Assembly (NCBI GenBank): GCA_963820495.1
Contig: CAWGAF010000001.1
Coordinates: forward strand, 124,001-188,000
Direction: 5' to 3'
Origin: JBBIPA01 sp963820495
Lineage (GTDB): Bacteria > Chloroflexota > Dehalococcoidia > GIF9 > UBA5629
DNA length: 64,000 nt
The notes below the pieces were generated by a model. The model ran no database searches. It was not told where the DNA came from and saw nothing but the letters and a program-made list of their open reading frames with translations. This document shows positions 8,215 through 16,607 of this stretch, piece after piece. A program made the translations under genes and the position numbers. Each line of letters starts with the position of its first letter. Position 1 is the first letter of the stretch.

Positions 8215-8372
8215 CTTAACTTTTTAAGTTTTCTGCAGTAGGGGCATCTCCTAGGTAAGTCCCAACCTCAGGAGCGGTACCATTTCTGCTCCTTTAGTTC
8301 AATTGAGAAATCACTACTGCAGTCAACAGACCTTGCTAGTAGTGGTCCTGGTTCTTTGTTATTGCTAACCAT
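8211..8372 (-). pseudogene. zinc-ribbon protein broken by in-frame TGA
   Basis: From ATG 8372 the frame reads 34 codons, ending EQKWYRS before TGA at 8270-8268. It then continues in the same frame as GWDLPRRCPYCRKLKKLR to TGA at 8213-8211. Joined, this matches the EQ.(W/F)Y..KG...P.RC..CR motif of the zinc-ribbon family seen intact at 7.07-7.36 kb, with the stop at one residue position. The first CxxC has also degenerated (SVDC instead of CxxC). The final TGA overlaps the ATG of the membrane ORF by ATGA, so the two were once translationally coupled. I read it as a decayed gene. Confidence 0.55.
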
Positions 8373-8393
8373 ATTTCTTTGCCTCTTCTTCCT

Positions 8394-8504
8394 TTATAAC
8401 TTGGAGTTGTCCAGTATTTTGAAATGGCCACGTCCGAGTAGTTTACCGGTGTCATGAAGAAAGGCTGCCAGGATAACGGTTCGGTATTCCTCTGCTGATT
8501 CCAA
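8394..8504 (-). pseudogene. cas10: 5' fragment of a type III cas10 (HD domain)
   Basis: A 36-codon frame from TTG 8504 to TAA 8394, preceded by AAAGGAG. It encodes SAEEYRTVILAAFLHDTGKLLGRG followed by HFKILD, which closely resembles the extreme N-terminus of Cas10/Csm1 HD nuclease domains (L-L-H-D-x-G-K-x-x-x-R-G near residue 20). A full Cas10 has 700-900 residues; everything after the HD motif is missing and an unrelated zinc-ribbon frame starts 22 bases later. The nearby CRISPR-type repeat supports the call. Other HD phosphohydrolases share HDxGK, so some doubt remains. Confidence 0.55.
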
Positions 8505-8510
8505 ACCCCA

Positions 8511-8749
8511 CTACTCCTTTACCAGAAACTCGTTTGAGACTAAAACTGATGACTTTCTCGTCCATTATAACACTTTGGTCGATAAGAAAGTCATATCCCG
8601 CTAAATAATACTTCAGGAGCGTTCTTTTCAAACACGTTATAGCAAAGAACGGAGATGTATAACATTCCGTCATGTTCAATAGCGGTGGGTAAAATGCCAA
8701 TGCACCGCTCAACCTGTTGTTGAATAGATAAAAATAGCTTACTTTTCAT
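8511..8749 (-). pseudogene. frameshifted remnant of unknown gene upstream of cas10 fragment
   Basis: From ATG 8749 a frame of 52 codons (MKSKLFLSIQQQVERCIGI... ending EVLFSGI) stops at TGA 8593-8591. At that point the next frame continues in protein-like sequence (YDFLIDQSVIMDEKVISFSL), so a one-base frameshift around 8591 probably broke a single gene. It ends just before the cas10 fragment and overlaps its ribosome site. I do not recognise the protein. Being directly upstream of the cas10 fragment it may have been part of the same operon. Confidence 0.4.
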
Positions 8750-8797
8750 TGCTTTTCTTGACGACACTGTATTACAGTGATAGGCTATGTTCTACAC

Positions 8798-9679
8798 ATG
8801 GCTAAGGATAAATTAAAACAAACCCCAAATAATAAGTTATTAGAAGAGGAACTGGCGGATATTGAGAAATACATTAAACTTGAGCCAGAGGGTGCCGATA
8901 ACTGGCTGTGGAAAGGCGTTATGCTAAGCCACCTTGAGCGCTATTATGAGGCGCTTGAGGCCATTGAGAAGGCTATTAAACTTAGGCCTAAAGACGCCTT
9001 TACGTGGCGGTGCAAAGCTGAGACGCTTTACAACCTTCAGCATCTAGACGATGCCCTGGTTTCGATAGAAAAAGCCATGGAGTTGGATCCGCAAAGTGAT
9101 GCTTCGGATAATATTAAAGGTGTGATTCTGATGGGAAGTGCACGATATGATGAGGCACTGGCATGCTTTAATTCAGCTTTGCAGAGACGAATAAAACACT
9201 TCTATTTATTTAATAGAGGAGCAGTCTTAATTCGGCTTAAGCGGGTTGACGAGGCTAAAGATTCAATTAGCCGCGCTAGGGATCTGGTTAGCAAGCCTAA
9301 GACTAAAGCAGAGGAGGAAGCCAGGAAGAATTATGATGACGTTCTGCAAAAATTGCGAGGTGCAGGTGAGAGGGTATCATGGTGGGACTGGTGGTTCACT
9401 AAAGCAAATAAGCCTCGGTGCTTGTTCGGCATTTTCCTCATAGCTACAGTGGTTGCCTGTGTCATTGCTCCCCTCATCCACGATGGGAAGCTTGGGTGGT
9501 TTAACTGCGGAAAAGATTGGGGTACATATATTATCCCAGCAGCTATCAGCGTATTGCTGTTAATATTACCTGTAATTACTAGATTTGGCCCACAAGGGGT
9601 TGAGGTCAGTCCCATATTGCAACCCCCTGAGATTGATATAAGCAAACTGACAAAAACTATTAAGCCACGATTAAAATAA
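8798..9679 (+). CDS. TPR-repeat protein with C-terminal membrane helices
   Basis: A 293-residue protein. Residues about 10-170 hold four tetratricopeptide-like repeats, for example YYEALEAIEKAIKLRPKDAF, LDDALVSIEKAMELDPQSDA and YDEALACFNSALQRR. These are followed by two hydrophobic segments (CLFGIFLIATVVACVIAPLI and GTYIIPAAISVLLLILPVI) that likely anchor it in the membrane, and a short polar tail. ATG 8798 fits the TPR start better than the GTG at 8777. TPRs mediate protein contacts; no partner is evident. It is divergent from the decayed region, which seems to end at about 8750. Confidence 0.8.
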   Translation: MAKDKLKQTPNNKLLEEELADIEKYIKLEPEGADNWLWKGVMLSHLERYYEALEAIEKAIKLRPKDAFTWRCKAETLYNLQHLDDALVSIEKAMELDPQSDASDNIKGVILMGSARYDEALACFNSALQRRIKHFYLFNRGAVLIRLKRVDEAKDSISRARDLVSKPKTKAEEEARKNYDDVLQKLRGAGERVSWWDWWFTKANKPRCLFGIFLIATVVACVIAPLIHDGKLGWFNCGKDWGTYIIPAAISVLLLILPVITRFGPQGVEVSPILQPPEIDISKLTKTIKPRLK

Positions 9680-9721
9680 ATAGCCAAATTGTAAGATTCT
9701 ATAGGTGGTTTAATAATAATG

Positions 9722-9979
9722 CTACCATGTAAATGAAATGGAAATCTTTGGCGGTAAGCTAATATCAGCCGAAATCGTGAATTGTTTTGGTTGCATCTCT
9801 GCTGCAAGCTGCTGAGCCTTTTTCAAAAGTTCCTTTATCTTGTTTGTAAATTCGTTCTTCTCTGTCTCACTAACGCTTTTCCCACTTAAATATACATTCG
9901 TCTCCTGTTGAAGCATCATTAGTTCTGACATCATACTGGCAAAATCATTGAGTTGTTGATTGTTTATTTTAATCGCCAT
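9722..9979 (-). CDS. small helical hypothetical protein
   Basis: An 85-residue protein, not recognised. The N-terminal two thirds are strongly helical and charged (NDFASMMSELMMLQQETNVYL, then NEFTNKIKELLKKAQQLAAEM), likely a coiled coil. The tail is beta-like (QFTISADISLPPKISISFTW). GGGAGTG lies 5-10 bases before the ATG at 9979. It converges with the TPR gene, 42 bases apart. The compact size and ribosome site support a real gene; no function can be offered. Confidence 0.5.
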   Translation of the reverse strand: MAIKINNQQLNDFASMMSELMMLQQETNVYLSGKSVSETEKNEFTNKIKELLKKAQQLAAEMQPKQFTISADISLPPKISISFTW

Positions 9980-10193
9980 ATATTCACTCCCACTCAGTCT
10001 TATACTTTTTAATATATCAAAAATATTAGATTTATGCTATACGTAACAATCCATCGCATTGTTACCCTTCTTTACTTCCAACTTGGAAATTGCTTCAATC
10101 TATTGGTTTCCTTTTTCAGTTCAGGCTTCAGTTTAAGATATAATTTACCTTGTTATCAAAGTATAAAAATTGCTATACTGATTAGATTGTACT

Positions 10194-10475
10194 ATGAAGC
10201 CGTGGAGAAAACCTTTCGACCATAACGATAAAACCACACCGCCAGCGCAGATACATATAGATAAGGAAAGGTGCAAGGGCTGTGGCTATTGCGCTGAGTT
10301 TTGTCCCCGAAAAGTTTTAAGCATGGGGACAGAAATTGGCCCTAAAGGATACAATCTGCCACAGGTGAACGACAGCAGTAAATGCCTGAATTGCGGCTTT
10401 TGTGAAGCAATCTGCCCTGAGTTCGCCATAAAGCTTACTTCTGGCAGTAACAAGGTCGCGGTTGCAAAGAAATAG
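10194..10475 (+). CDS. korD: 2-oxoacid:ferredoxin oxidoreductase, ferredoxin subunit
   Basis: A 93-residue 2[4Fe-4S] ferredoxin-like delta subunit of the 2-oxoglutarate:ferredoxin oxidoreductase. Cluster motifs are CKGCGYCAEFCPRKVL (about residues 28-43) and CLNCGFCEAICPEFAI (about 66-81). It passes electrons from the thiamine-diphosphate site to external ferredoxin or, here, possibly to the Hdr module downstream. It is the first gene of a co-directional run of nine genes reaching 20.8 kb. No strong ribosome site precedes the ATG. A possible -10 element TATAAT lies at 10139-10144. Confidence 0.93.
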   Translation: MKPWRKPFDHNDKTTPPAQIHIDKERCKGCGYCAEFCPRKVLSMGTEIGPKGYNLPQVNDSSKCLNCGFCEAICPEFAIKLTSGSNKVAVAKK

Positions 10476-10500
10476 TATCGTTGTATGACTTTTCAAACAT

Positions 10501-11652
10501 ATGTCGGCAAGTAAACCATTGATAGGTACATTCTTCATAAATGGCGACTTGGCTTGTGCCGAAGGAGCCATCAGCGCTGGTTGCCGTTTCTTCGCTGGCT
10601 ATCCTATTACCCCAGCCACAGAGATAGCAGAAAGGATGGCTCTACGGCTGCCCCAAGTTGGAGGTGTATACATCCAGATGGAGGATGAAATTGCCTCTAT
10701 GAATGCTGTGCTTGGTGCTTCCTGGGCAGGAGTGAAAGCCATGACAGCTACCTCCGGTCCTGGGTTTAGCTTGATGATGGAAAACCTCGGTCTGGGGGTA
10801 ATGCTGGAGACTCCCTGTGTGCTGGTCGATGTTCAGCGAGCTGGCCCTTCTACCGGCTTGCCTACCATGGTAGGACAGGGAGATATGATGCAAGCTCGCT
10901 GGGGTTCTCACGGATGCTATGAGATAATCGCCTTGGCTCCAAGCTCTCCACAAGAGATATTCGACCTTACCATAACAGCCTTTAACCTCTCCGAAAAATA
11001 TCGTGTTCCCGTGTTAATCATGTCTGATGAGGTTGTAGGGCATATGAGCGAGAAAGTGGTTATACCAGCAGTAGCGCCTGAAGACCTGACGAGTCGCAAA
11101 AAGCCCAAAGTTAGGCCAGAGAAATACTTACCTTATAAAGCCGATGCTAATCTGGTGCCCCCTATGGCTGTTGCCGGCGAAGGATACCATTTCCATGTTA
11201 CTGGACTAACCCATGACGATAGAGGCTATCCCGTTATGACTGCCGATGCTCAGGACCATCTGGTTCGCCGTTTAGTAGACAAGATACGGCTCAATAGACA
11301 CGACATAGTAAAGTACCGAGAAATTCAGGTAGATGATGCTGATATTATCGTCTGTGCCTATGGAATTTCAGCGCGCATCGCTCAGATGGCAGTAAATATG
11401 GCCCGCGACGAAAAAATTAAGGCTGGAATGTTGCAATTGATAACAGTCTGGCCCTTCGCCGAAGAGCGCATTAAAGAGCTGGCATCGCAGATCAAAGCGT
11501 TTATAGTTCCCGAGATAAACTACGGGCAAATTGTGTTTGAGGTAGAAAGGTGTGCTGGAGGTAAAGCCAAAACAATGCTGGTGCCTCATATGGGAGGTAG
11601 TGTACATCAGCCCCAGACTATTCTTGAGGCGATAAAGGAAGCCGCCAAATGA
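10501..11652 (+). CDS. korA: 2-oxoglutarate:ferredoxin oxidoreductase subunit alpha
   Basis: A 383-residue alpha subunit (pyrimidine-binding and transketolase C-terminal-like domains). Family landmarks are GDLACAEGAISAGCRFFAGY, PITPATEIAE, QMEDEIASMNAVLGASWAG, ATSGPGFSLMMENLGLG and RAGPSTGLPT. The beta subunit starts within its stop codon (ATGA overlap at 11649-11652). The alpha/beta arrangement, with separate delta (10.2 kb) and gamma (12.5 kb) subunits, is that of KorDABC. It oxidatively decarboxylates a 2-oxoacid, most likely 2-oxoglutarate, to acyl-CoA with reduction of ferredoxin. Confidence 0.93.
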   Translation: MSASKPLIGTFFINGDLACAEGAISAGCRFFAGYPITPATEIAERMALRLPQVGGVYIQMEDEIASMNAVLGASWAGVKAMTATSGPGFSLMMENLGLGVMLETPCVLVDVQRAGPSTGLPTMVGQGDMMQARWGSHGCYEIIALAPSSPQEIFDLTITAFNLSEKYRVPVLIMSDEVVGHMSEKVVIPAVAPEDLTSRKKPKVRPEKYLPYKADANLVPPMAVAGEGYHFHVTGLTHDDRGYPVMTADAQDHLVRRLVDKIRLNRHDIVKYREIQVDDADIIVCAYGISARIAQMAVNMARDEKIKAGMLQLITVWPFAEERIKELASQIKAFIVPEINYGQIVFEVERCAGGKAKTMLVPHMGGSVHQPQTILEAIKEAAK

Positions 11653-12509
11653 GTAATACTAGCTTAACTGTGGAAAATAAATCCATTGAAAAATATCTGA
11701 GGTTGGATAGAATACCTCACATCTGGTGCCAGGGCTGTGGCATTGGACCTGTTCTGGGCTGTTTTCTCAGGGCTATTGACCGAAGCCAGGTAAATCCCGA
11801 TAAGATAGCAGTGATTTCAGGAATAGGTTGTACCGGCAGGGTGGCTGGCTATGTTAAGCTGGATTCATTCCACACCACTCACGGCCGTGCCATTCCATTT
11901 GCCACTGGCTTAAAGTTGGCCAACCCGGAGCTGAACGTGGTGGTGTTTTCTGGAGATGGCGACCTGGTGGCTATAGGTGGTAACCACCTGATACATGCGG
12001 CACGCCGCAATATAGATATGACCATAATCTGCGTCAATAATTTTAACTACGGCATGACTGGTGGACAGGTAGGCCCCACCGCTCCTCTACAGGCTCGGAC
12101 TACTACCACTCCCTATGGAAATTTCGAACCACCCTTTAACCTGCCGTACCTTATGGCTGCCAGTGGAGCATCATATATAGCTCGATGGACAGTGATACAT
12201 ATACGCCAATTGGAGAATGCTATTGCTGAAACGATGGTGCGCCCAGGGTTTAATTTTATCGAGGTAATCAGCCCATGTCCGCCGGTATACGGGCGTATGA
12301 ATAAGGAGCCGAGCGGCATGGATTCCCTGCACTATTACCAGGAGAAGAGTGTCATCCGCAATGGTGCCGATCCTAAAGATGCCAACATAGAACTAAACGG
12401 GCCTATCGTGGTAGGGAAATTTGTGGATAAAAAACGTCCTACACTCTGGGACAATCTTAGTGAAGTGTTCGCTAAGGCAAAAGAAAAAACAAAGCAAAGG
12501 TTTGACTAA
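11649..12509 (+). CDS. korB: 2-oxoglutarate:ferredoxin oxidoreductase subunit beta
   Basis: A 286-residue thiamine-diphosphate-binding beta subunit. IWCQGCGIGPVLGCFLRA holds the cluster-ligand/ThDP-site cysteines. GDGDLVAIGGNHLIHAARRN, followed by NNFNYGMTGGQ, is the ThDP/Mg motif. TTHGRAIPFATGLKLANP is characteristic of the 2-oxoglutarate rather than pyruvate branch, so the Kor assignment is preferred, though substrate range is not certain. It starts inside the korA stop codon and is followed by korC after 24 bases. Confidence 0.93.
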   Translation: MSNTSLTVENKSIEKYLRLDRIPHIWCQGCGIGPVLGCFLRAIDRSQVNPDKIAVISGIGCTGRVAGYVKLDSFHTTHGRAIPFATGLKLANPELNVVVFSGDGDLVAIGGNHLIHAARRNIDMTIICVNNFNYGMTGGQVGPTAPLQARTTTTPYGNFEPPFNLPYLMAASGASYIARWTVIHIRQLENAIAETMVRPGFNFIEVISPCPPVYGRMNKEPSGMDSLHYYQEKSVIRNGADPKDANIELNGPIVVGKFVDKKRPTLWDNLSEVFAKAKEKTKQRFD

Positions 12510-12533
12510 TTTTCTAAGCCAGGTCGAGAGTAA

Positions 12534-13097
12534 ATGAGCAGGAGAGAAATCAGGATAGCCGGTTTTGGTGGTCAGGGAATTGTACTTTCTGGCTCCATAG
12601 TAGGCAAAGCCGCCTCAATCCATGATAACGGGTTTGCGGCACTGACACAAAGCTATGGGCCTGAGTCCCGCGGTGGCTCTTGTCGTGCTGAGGTAGTGGT
12701 CAGCGATAAGCCTGTAGACTATCCTTACATGGTAAATCCTGAAGTACAAATCATATTGTCCCAGGAAGCCTATAATGAATTTGGGAAGAACGCACCCAAA
12801 GGTACCTCCCTTATAGTTGATTCAGATTTAGTAAAAGTTGATCCATCCCAGAAGCCTAAGCCTCTTTCCATCCCTGCCAGCCGTATGGCTCAGGAATTAG
12901 GACGCCCGGTAGTGGCTAACATCATTATGATGGGATTCTTGGCAGCCACAAGTGATATTGTATCCTGTGAGGCTCTCAAGAAGGCTGTTCTGGACTCCGT
13001 GCCGCCGGGAACGGAGGATTTTAATATGAAAGCCTTCGAATTAGGTTATAATTATGGTATCGAGCATGGCAGGAAAGTTAAAAACCGGAGCGTCTAA
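12534..13097 (+). CDS. korC: 2-oxoglutarate:ferredoxin oxidoreductase subunit gamma
   Basis: A 187-residue gamma subunit. It begins REIRIAGFGGQGIVLSG, the standard opening of this domain, and contains TQSYGPESRGGSCRAEVVVS and a NIIMMGFLAA segment. It completes the four-subunit KorDABC set. Its last 44 bases overlap the start of the large flavoprotein gene in a different frame, which points to translational coupling and a physical or functional link between the oxidoreductase and the Hdr-like proteins downstream. Confidence 0.93.
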   Translation: MSRREIRIAGFGGQGIVLSGSIVGKAASIHDNGFAALTQSYGPESRGGSCRAEVVVSDKPVDYPYMVNPEVQIILSQEAYNEFGKNAPKGTSLIVDSDLVKVDPSQKPKPLSIPASRMAQELGRPVVANIIMMGFLAATSDIVSCEALKKAVLDSVPPGTEDFNMKAFELGYNYGIEHGRKVKNRSV

Positions 13098-16000
13098 AGG
13101 CGCCGCTATTATCGGCAACAGTGTTGCCGCAGTACAAGCCGCACTAACCTTAGCCCAGATGGGAGTTGTTGTTAAGTTAATAACGACCTCAGCATCATTG
13201 GGTTGGGATGGCATCGTCAGCAATATATCCAGCAGCTCCCCCCAGTTTAAGCGTTTTACCTTGCCACTTTTGCTACAGGCGACTAAACATCCTTTGATAA
13301 CGCTGTATACCCGCGCCGAGGTAGAATCTATAGAAGGAGAAAAAGGTGATTTCAAAATAAAGGTATTGCAGCGCCCCCGATATATTCTTGAGGAACTTTG
13401 CACTGGTTGCGGTAGCTGCCAGGAGGAGTGCTCAGCCAGAATAACCTCGATAGTGAAAGGGCAAAAGGTAAAACATACCGCTATCCACGCCCCGCTTCTG
13501 GAGAAAAAGGCTGTCCCATCAGCCTATGTAATAGATAAAAACGGGCTGGCTTCATGCCAGGCTGCCTGCCCCCTGGGTATCAACGTTCAGGGTTTTGTTT
13601 CATTGCTGGCAAATGACAAGACCGATAAGGCATTGGCACTGATAAATGAAACTGCGCCGCTTGCCGGTATACTAGGTCGAGTTTGCACACATCCCTGCGA
13701 GGATAGCTGCAATCGGATAAAAGTTGACAGCCCAGTATTCATACGAGCGCTACATCGCTATGCCGCCGACAACGCCCCAGGAGGTATTTCATATAAACAT
13801 AAGTTGCCTGCCAAGTCACGAGAGGAAAAGATAGCTATAATCGGCAGCGGGCCTGCAGGGCTGACAGCCGCCTGGGAATTAACTCGGCGTGGATATTCAC
13901 CTGTGGTATTCGAGTCTCACAGTGTTGTTGGTGGCATGTTGGCTACTGGCATCCCCCGCTTCCGACTTCCACGGGAAGTGCGAGAGAGAGAAATCGAAGC
14001 TATTACCAAGCTTGGTGTGAACATAAGAACAGGTATTGCAGTAGGACGAGACGTAACTTTTGTCTACTTAAAGGAACGTGGCTACAAAGCATTTTTCATA
14101 GCTATCGGCACCCAGCAGAATAATGAACTCAACATACCTGGTGAGGAGCTCGACGGAGTGGTGGATTGCATGTCACTGTTACTTACTTTGAACCTGAAAG
14201 TTGACACTTTCGTAGGTTCGAATATAGTGATCGTTGGCGGCGGCAATGCTGCCATAGACTCTGCCCGTGTGGCGCTTCGTAGCGGTGCCCGAAAAGTAAC
14301 CATTGCATATCGACGCACCAGAGCTGAGATGCCAGCCGACCCTGAAGAGGTCACAGAAGCTACACACGAAGGCGTAAACATTGAATATCAAGTTATACCA
14401 GTAGAAATTCTGGGGGATGGTTCAAGCGTTACCGGTGTGCGTTGTCAAAAAACTAAGTTAACCGATGAGATTATGGAAAACGGACAGCACAAACCAGAGC
14501 CAATACCAGACACCGATTTTGTAATCGATGCTGACCACGTGGTGGTAGCCGTAGGACAATCGCCCAATGCTCCTCAACTGGACATGGACGGGCTGGATAT
14601 GGATAAACGTACAGGCGTAATTAAGGTAAATCCACTAACTATGCAAACAAGTATACCAGGGGTATTTGCTGGTGGTGATTGTGTTACTGGCCCTAACAAT
14701 GTGGTGGATGCCATGGCTGCAGGGCTAAGGGCTGCAGAATCCATAGACAGGTTTATTCAAGGAAACAACCTGGAAACAGGACGCAGCCTTGAGCCTCCAA
14801 AGACTGCTGAGGTTAATCTGGAAACAGCCGAGATATCACCTCACAAGCGAGCCTCCATGCCGGTTATCAAACTTCAAAAGAGGCTAAGCAACATGGAGGA
14901 GACCACAACAGGACTGTCAGCACAGATAGCGCAAAGAGAATCTCAACGCTGCCTCAACTGTGCTTTGTGCAGCCGATGTATGGAATGCACTACTACCTGC
15001 GAACTGGGCGCAGTTTTTCATGACGATGTTATCAAAAAAATCGATTTAAGAGCACAGGCAGTGCTTAAATTTCTTTCCAGCGATACGACAAGCACTGCTA
15101 ACATAGACAATATCTGCCCAGGATTTGATATAGACGGCATACAAGTAATCTCGCCCAAAGGCGACGGTGATTTAGCCTGCCAACTTACTCAAGCCATGGC
15201 AGTGGCCCTAGAAACTGCTATCGAAATTAAGCCCAGAAAAGTGAAGGCAAAACGCACTCCCGATCCTGCTGAGTTAGAAGTAAGTTCAACCCCACCGGTT
15301 ACACCTTCTAAGCAAACTACTAAAAGCAAGCAAGTAGGCGTGTTTCTATGTCGCTGTGGCAATAGTATAAGTTCAGTTATCGATTTTCAGTCAGTTGCCC
15401 AGAAATTATCAGGTTCTCCTAGGGTAACTTATGTTCAGGAGATATCACAGGCTTGTACTGAATCTGGAGCCAAGCAAATAGCTAATCAAACGACTAGGCA
15501 AAGATTAGATAGCATAGTCCTGGCAGCTTGCCGATGCTGTAGCTGGGATCAGATGTGTTATAGCTGCACTGACAGGCGGAGCCTGTGCCTCAAATATTTA
15601 AATCAATATCTTATAGTACCTCACAATACCTTAGTGGAATTTGTGAACATTCGAGAACAGTGTGCCTGGGTACATAAAGAAAACCCTGCGGACGCCACAC
15701 ATAAGGCAGGGCAGCTAATCTCCGCTGGAGTCAGCCGTGTCCTGGCAGCATCACCTTTTGCTCCTACCGAGCAATCTATCCTGCCTCGCGTTCTGATTAT
15801 TGGTAGGGGGCTTGGCAATCTAGCCGCTGTCAGAGCCCTGGCTACCAGAGGTTATCACGTTGAGCTGATAGCAAGTCAACAAACGAAACACGGGCAAGAT
15901 AAAAAAGAAGGAATACCCCAGCAATTATTTGAGCAACTCAAAAAAACAAATGTAATCGTTAAACCATGGCCTGATGACTTAAAGCTCAGTGGCTCTCCAG

Positions 16001-16602
16001 GCAATTATGAAGCTGAATTGAAATATGGTTCTGAAATTGAAAGCGTTGCCACAGGTGCAGTGCTGGTAGATGTGGAGGGCATAGGCAAAAAGGAATCTTC
16101 TTTATTAAAGGATGCTTCTGTTAGTGGGCTACTAGGCAGAATCATATCGCGAACAAATATTTCAGGTTTCTTCGGCAGTCCGGATACTAATCTCCTACAT
16201 GGAATCACTATCAAAGAAACTGCTGGCATATTCCTGTTACCATCTGACGGCACAGGTGTACCAGAAGACCAGGTTCTCCGTGGCTTAGCCACAGCCGCTC
16301 GTGTTGCTACCTATTTGGAGCAAGTTAAAGTAAGGCCTCGTGATTTGGTGGTTAATATAGACAGCAAACTATGTCGCGGCTGTGGCAACTGTGCTGAAAT
16401 ATGCTCTTTTATTGAGATGAGAACCTTCGATAATGGCATGGTTTCTGCCTTTATTGATAAGGCACTCTGCCTAGGATGTGGAACCTGTATTCCCTGTTGT
16501 CCCACGGGTGCTATAACCCAACCTCTCCAGAGTGATAAACAAATAATTGCCACATTGTGCTCTATACTAAATCCAGAGAAAATAATGAGTGAGGTCAAAT
16601 AA
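13054..16602 (+). CDS. giant HdrA/GltD-type iron-sulfur flavoprotein fusion
   Basis: An 1182-residue fusion. In order: an N-terminal FAD-type Rossmann segment (about 17-40); a cluster motif CTGCGSCQEEC (about 115); a GltD-type NADPH oxidoreductase with its Fer4_20 domain (CQAACPLGINVQGFV, then CTHPCEDSCNR), FAD motif IGSGPAGLTAAWELTRRGY (about 260), NAD motif GGGNAAIDSARVALR (about 390) and AGGDCVTGPNNVVDA (about 535); a cysteine-rich CLNCALCSRCMECTTTC (about 632); an HdrA-like VGVFLCRCG domain (about 761) with NIREQCAWVHK; a second Rossmann (about 911); and two 4Fe-4S motifs (about 1106 and 1138). It probably exchanges electrons between NAD(P)H, flavin and the Kor/Hdr partners. ATG 13066 is an alternative start. 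Confidence 0.85.
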   Translation: MVSSMAGKLKTGASKGAAIIGNSVAAVQAALTLAQMGVVVKLITTSASLGWDGIVSNISSSSPQFKRFTLPLLLQATKHPLITLYTRAEVESIEGEKGDFKIKVLQRPRYILEELCTGCGSCQEECSARITSIVKGQKVKHTAIHAPLLEKKAVPSAYVIDKNGLASCQAACPLGINVQGFVSLLANDKTDKALALINETAPLAGILGRVCTHPCEDSCNRIKVDSPVFIRALHRYAADNAPGGISYKHKLPAKSREEKIAIIGSGPAGLTAAWELTRRGYSPVVFESHSVVGGMLATGIPRFRLPREVREREIEAITKLGVNIRTGIAVGRDVTFVYLKERGYKAFFIAIGTQQNNELNIPGEELDGVVDCMSLLLTLNLKVDTFVGSNIVIVGGGNAAIDSARVALRSGARKVTIAYRRTRAEMPADPEEVTEATHEGVNIEYQVIPVEILGDGSSVTGVRCQKTKLTDEIMENGQHKPEPIPDTDFVIDADHVVVAVGQSPNAPQLDMDGLDMDKRTGVIKVNPLTMQTSIPGVFAGGDCVTGPNNVVDAMAAGLRAAESIDRFIQGNNLETGRSLEPPKTAEVNLETAEISPHKRASMPVIKLQKRLSNMEETTTGLSAQIAQRESQRCLNCALCSRCMECTTTCELGAVFHDDVIKKIDLRAQAVLKFLSSDTTSTANIDNICPGFDIDGIQVISPKGDGDLACQLTQAMAVALETAIEIKPRKVKAKRTPDPAELEVSSTPPVTPSKQTTKSKQVGVFLCRCGNSISSVIDFQSVAQKLSGSPRVTYVQEISQACTESGAKQIANQTTRQRLDSIVLAACRCCSWDQMCYSCTDRRSLCLKYLNQYLIVPHNTLVEFVNIREQCAWVHKENPADATHKAGQLISAGVSRVLAASPFAPTEQSILPRVLIIGRGLGNLAAVRALATRGYHVELIASQQTKHGQDKKEGIPQQLFEQLKKTNVIVKPWPDDLKLSGSPGNYEAELKYGSEIESVATGAVLVDVEGIGKKESSLLKDASVSGLLGRIISRTNISGFFGSPDTNLLHGITIKETAGIFLLPSDGTGVPEDQVLRGLATAARVATYLEQVKVRPRDLVVNIDSKLCRGCGNCAEICSFIEMRTFDNGMVSAFIDKALCLGCGTCIPCCPTGAITQPLQSDKQIIATLCSILNPEKIMSEVK

Positions 16603-16607
16603 GCAAG

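Noticed and set aside
7597..8372. Genome-wide reassignment of TGA as a sense codon
   Set aside because: Other clear genes in the window end with TGA (for example the CoA-transferase subunit A and korA), so TGA is a normal stop; local decay explains the interrupted frames better.
10034..10225. 63-codon ORF before korD
   Set aside because: No ribosome site, low-complexity hydrophobic content, and it overlaps the korD start; more likely the promoter region.
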